Below, piece after piece: positions 8,828 to 9,649 of a stretch of DNA of 9,649 bases. Origin of the DNA: Deltaproteobacteria bacterium (lineage in GTDB: Bacteria; Myxococcota; UBA796; SXON01); the NCBI GenBank assembly GCA_947483545.1, contig CANKNP010000198.1, positions 1 to 9,649 on the forward strand, read 5' to 3'. The notes below the pieces were generated by a model, which worked only from the letters and a program-made list of their open reading frames with translations, did no database searches and was not told the DNA's origin. A program made the position numbers and the translations under genes. The stretch's first letter is position 1; every line of letters starts with the position of its first letter.

Positions 8828-8905
8828 CGTAGGGGCGGCCCCCGGTGGCCCCCGGTGGCCGCCCCTTTCAACGACTGTAGGCGTTGAACCTTGGGCGGAG
8901 GTGGG
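8828..8905. repeat. Composite palindromic repeat, copy 2
   Basis: This is the same layout as copy 1, in the same orientation, 134 bases further on. The first hairpin has a perfect 9-bp stem GGGGCGGCC (8832-8840) and GGCCGCCCC (8857-8865). The second has the same TTCAACG (8867-8873) and CGTTGAA (8882-8888) arms around ACTGTAGG. It differs from copy 1 by a 10-bp tandem duplication of CCCGGTGGCC (8841-8850 and 8851-8860), a single G/A change in the loop, and a two-base difference in the 3' arm. The stems are better conserved than the flanks. Confidence 0.87.
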
Positions 8906-9050
8906 TCCCCGCCCAACCCCGGTCCAATCCCAGGGAGACCGCGTGGGTCTGAAGCGGCGTCCTGCGGCGGAGTTGGACGGTGCGGCGGTGGGGTGAGCCG
9001 CCCCGCTGGCTCCCGGCACCGCCCCGCGATGACGCGGTCTCAGCGATCCC

Positions 9051-9649
9051 TCAACCCCGGTGGTTGCCCACCGTCTTGATCGGCTTCGCGTCGAGCCAGG
9101 CGTCCACGAGGGGATCGTCCGCGAACAGCTCGCCGACAACGCGGTACGCGGACACGAAGGCCTCGGAGGTGAGGGCATCCTCGCACTTCACGCCGCTGGC
9201 CCCGACCCAGGAGGAATGGCACATGTCGACCTGACCGCCGTGGGACCAAAGGAATCCGACGTGGAAGTCCAGGCCGACGATCCACAGGCCATCCCCCGCT
9301 GCGGCGACGTGCTCGACGACATCCTGGGCGCTGCGATTGCTGAAGCGCGTCAACGCGGACTTCGGGACGAGCGACTTGAGGATGTTCTCCGACGCCTGTT
9401 GGGCCATGCGGACGCGTTCGACCCGCAGCCCGGCGTCTTGAAGCACCGTGGACACGAAGTAGCCGCAGGCGATCGCGCCCTCGCGCGGGGTCTCGGTCGC
9501 GCCGTAGAACGTCCAGGGTGTGCCGCGCCAGGCGGGGATGAACGCGCGGGTGATCGCGGTGACGACCACCTCTCGCGCCTCCACGCGCGCCGCAGGACGG
9601 TCCTCCAACGCCGCGAGTTGCTTGCGGCGAGCATCGAGATCGGCGCGAA
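9051..9649 (-). CDS. Conserved-looking hypothetical protein, possible papain-like (NlpC/P60-type) fold (5' partial)
   Basis: The stop is TGA at 9053-9051 and the frame is open to the right edge, so the N-terminus is cut off; about 199 residues are visible. A TTG at 9608 is a possible but unlikely start, because the upstream codons continue a charged helix (LDARRKQLAALEDR). The core GTPWTFYGATETPREGAIACGYFVSTVLQDAGL places a Cys (codon 9467-9465) at the start of a helix in the ACGYFVSTVL style of papain-like hydrolases. GLDFHVGFL about 65 residues later supplies a candidate catalytic His (9263-9261), followed by VDMCHSSW with a further His (9218-9216). This order fits the circularly arranged NlpC/P60-like or related Cys peptidase/amidase folds, but no family was firmly recognised. 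It is convergent with the YXWGXW gene and has no visible operon partner. Confidence 0.62.
   Translation of the reverse strand, partial: RADLDARRKQLAALEDRPAARVEAREVVVTAITRAFIPAWRGTPWTFYGATETPREGAIACGYFVSTVLQDAGLRVERVRMAQQASENILKSLVPKSALTRFSNRSAQDVVEHVAAAGDGLWIVGLDFHVGFLWSHGGQVDMCHSSWVGASGVKCEDALTSEAFVSAYRVVGELFADDPLVDAWLDAKPIKTVGNHRG

Larger units (their letters stand above)
8597..9050. other. 454-base non-coding region with palindromic repeats
   Basis: No supportable gene is seen between the two convergent genes. Open frames crossing it are GC-driven and include repeat-derived peptides such as GSTPTVVE, which appears twice because the DNA is repeated. The region holds the two composite repeats listed separately and a 5-bp hairpin GCAAC/GTTGC (8616-8633) just after the plus-strand gene. 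It also holds a 6-bp GGGCGG/CCGCCC pairing after the second repeat, and a 5-bp CCGCG/CGCGG hairpin with a four-base loop (9024-9037) just after the minus-strand gene. The last could act as its terminator, although no T-tract is seen. No tRNA-like or promoter-like element was convincing. Confidence 0.7.

Noticed and set aside
8186..9178. Minus-strand frame of 330 codons across the repeat region, with twice-occurring GSTPTVVE peptides
   Set aside because: The peptide repeat is the translation of the palindromic DNA repeats, and the frame also overlaps the YXWGXW coding sequence and the minus-strand gene. It is not a gene.

Overview
The window is strongly GC-rich, and every plus-strand gene has third-position G/C bias. 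A PilC-like protein followed by a PilS/PilR-type two-component pair, together with a YXWGXW-repeat exported protein, suggests a free-living Gram-negative bacterium. Myxococcota or another former deltaproteobacterial lineage fits best, but this is inferred from gene content and not proven. No rRNA, tRNA, CRISPR array, insertion sequence or integrase was seen.

Positions 1-1468 hold the nearly complete 3' part of a LeuB-type NAD-dependent dehydrogenase, overlapped by four bases by a small MAPEG-family membrane protein. Positions 1535-5740 form a compact block: a PilC/GspF inner-membrane platform protein, a six-helix PilS-like histidine kinase, and a PilR-like sigma-54 activator whose start overlaps the kinase stop. 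The kinase should phosphorylate the activator, which would then drive sigma-54 promoters, classically the pilin gene. However, pilB, pilT and pilA are not next to this block.

Positions 5847-7747 hold a cobalamin-binding radical SAM enzyme and, eight bases behind it, a 62-residue protein of unknown function with its own strong ribosome binding site. This pair is the least understood part of the window; the small protein could be a partner or a substrate of the enzyme. A GC hairpin follows it. Positions 7832-8596 encode an exported protein with aromatic YXWGXW-type repeats, a six-copy GQSQGG minisatellite and a Ser/Gly tail.

Positions 8597-9050 are non-coding and contain two diverged copies of a composite palindromic repeat, each made of two hairpins. 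From 9051 to the right edge, on the minus strand, lies the C-terminal part of a conserved-looking protein with a plausible papain-like Cys/His pattern. It is convergent with the preceding genes.
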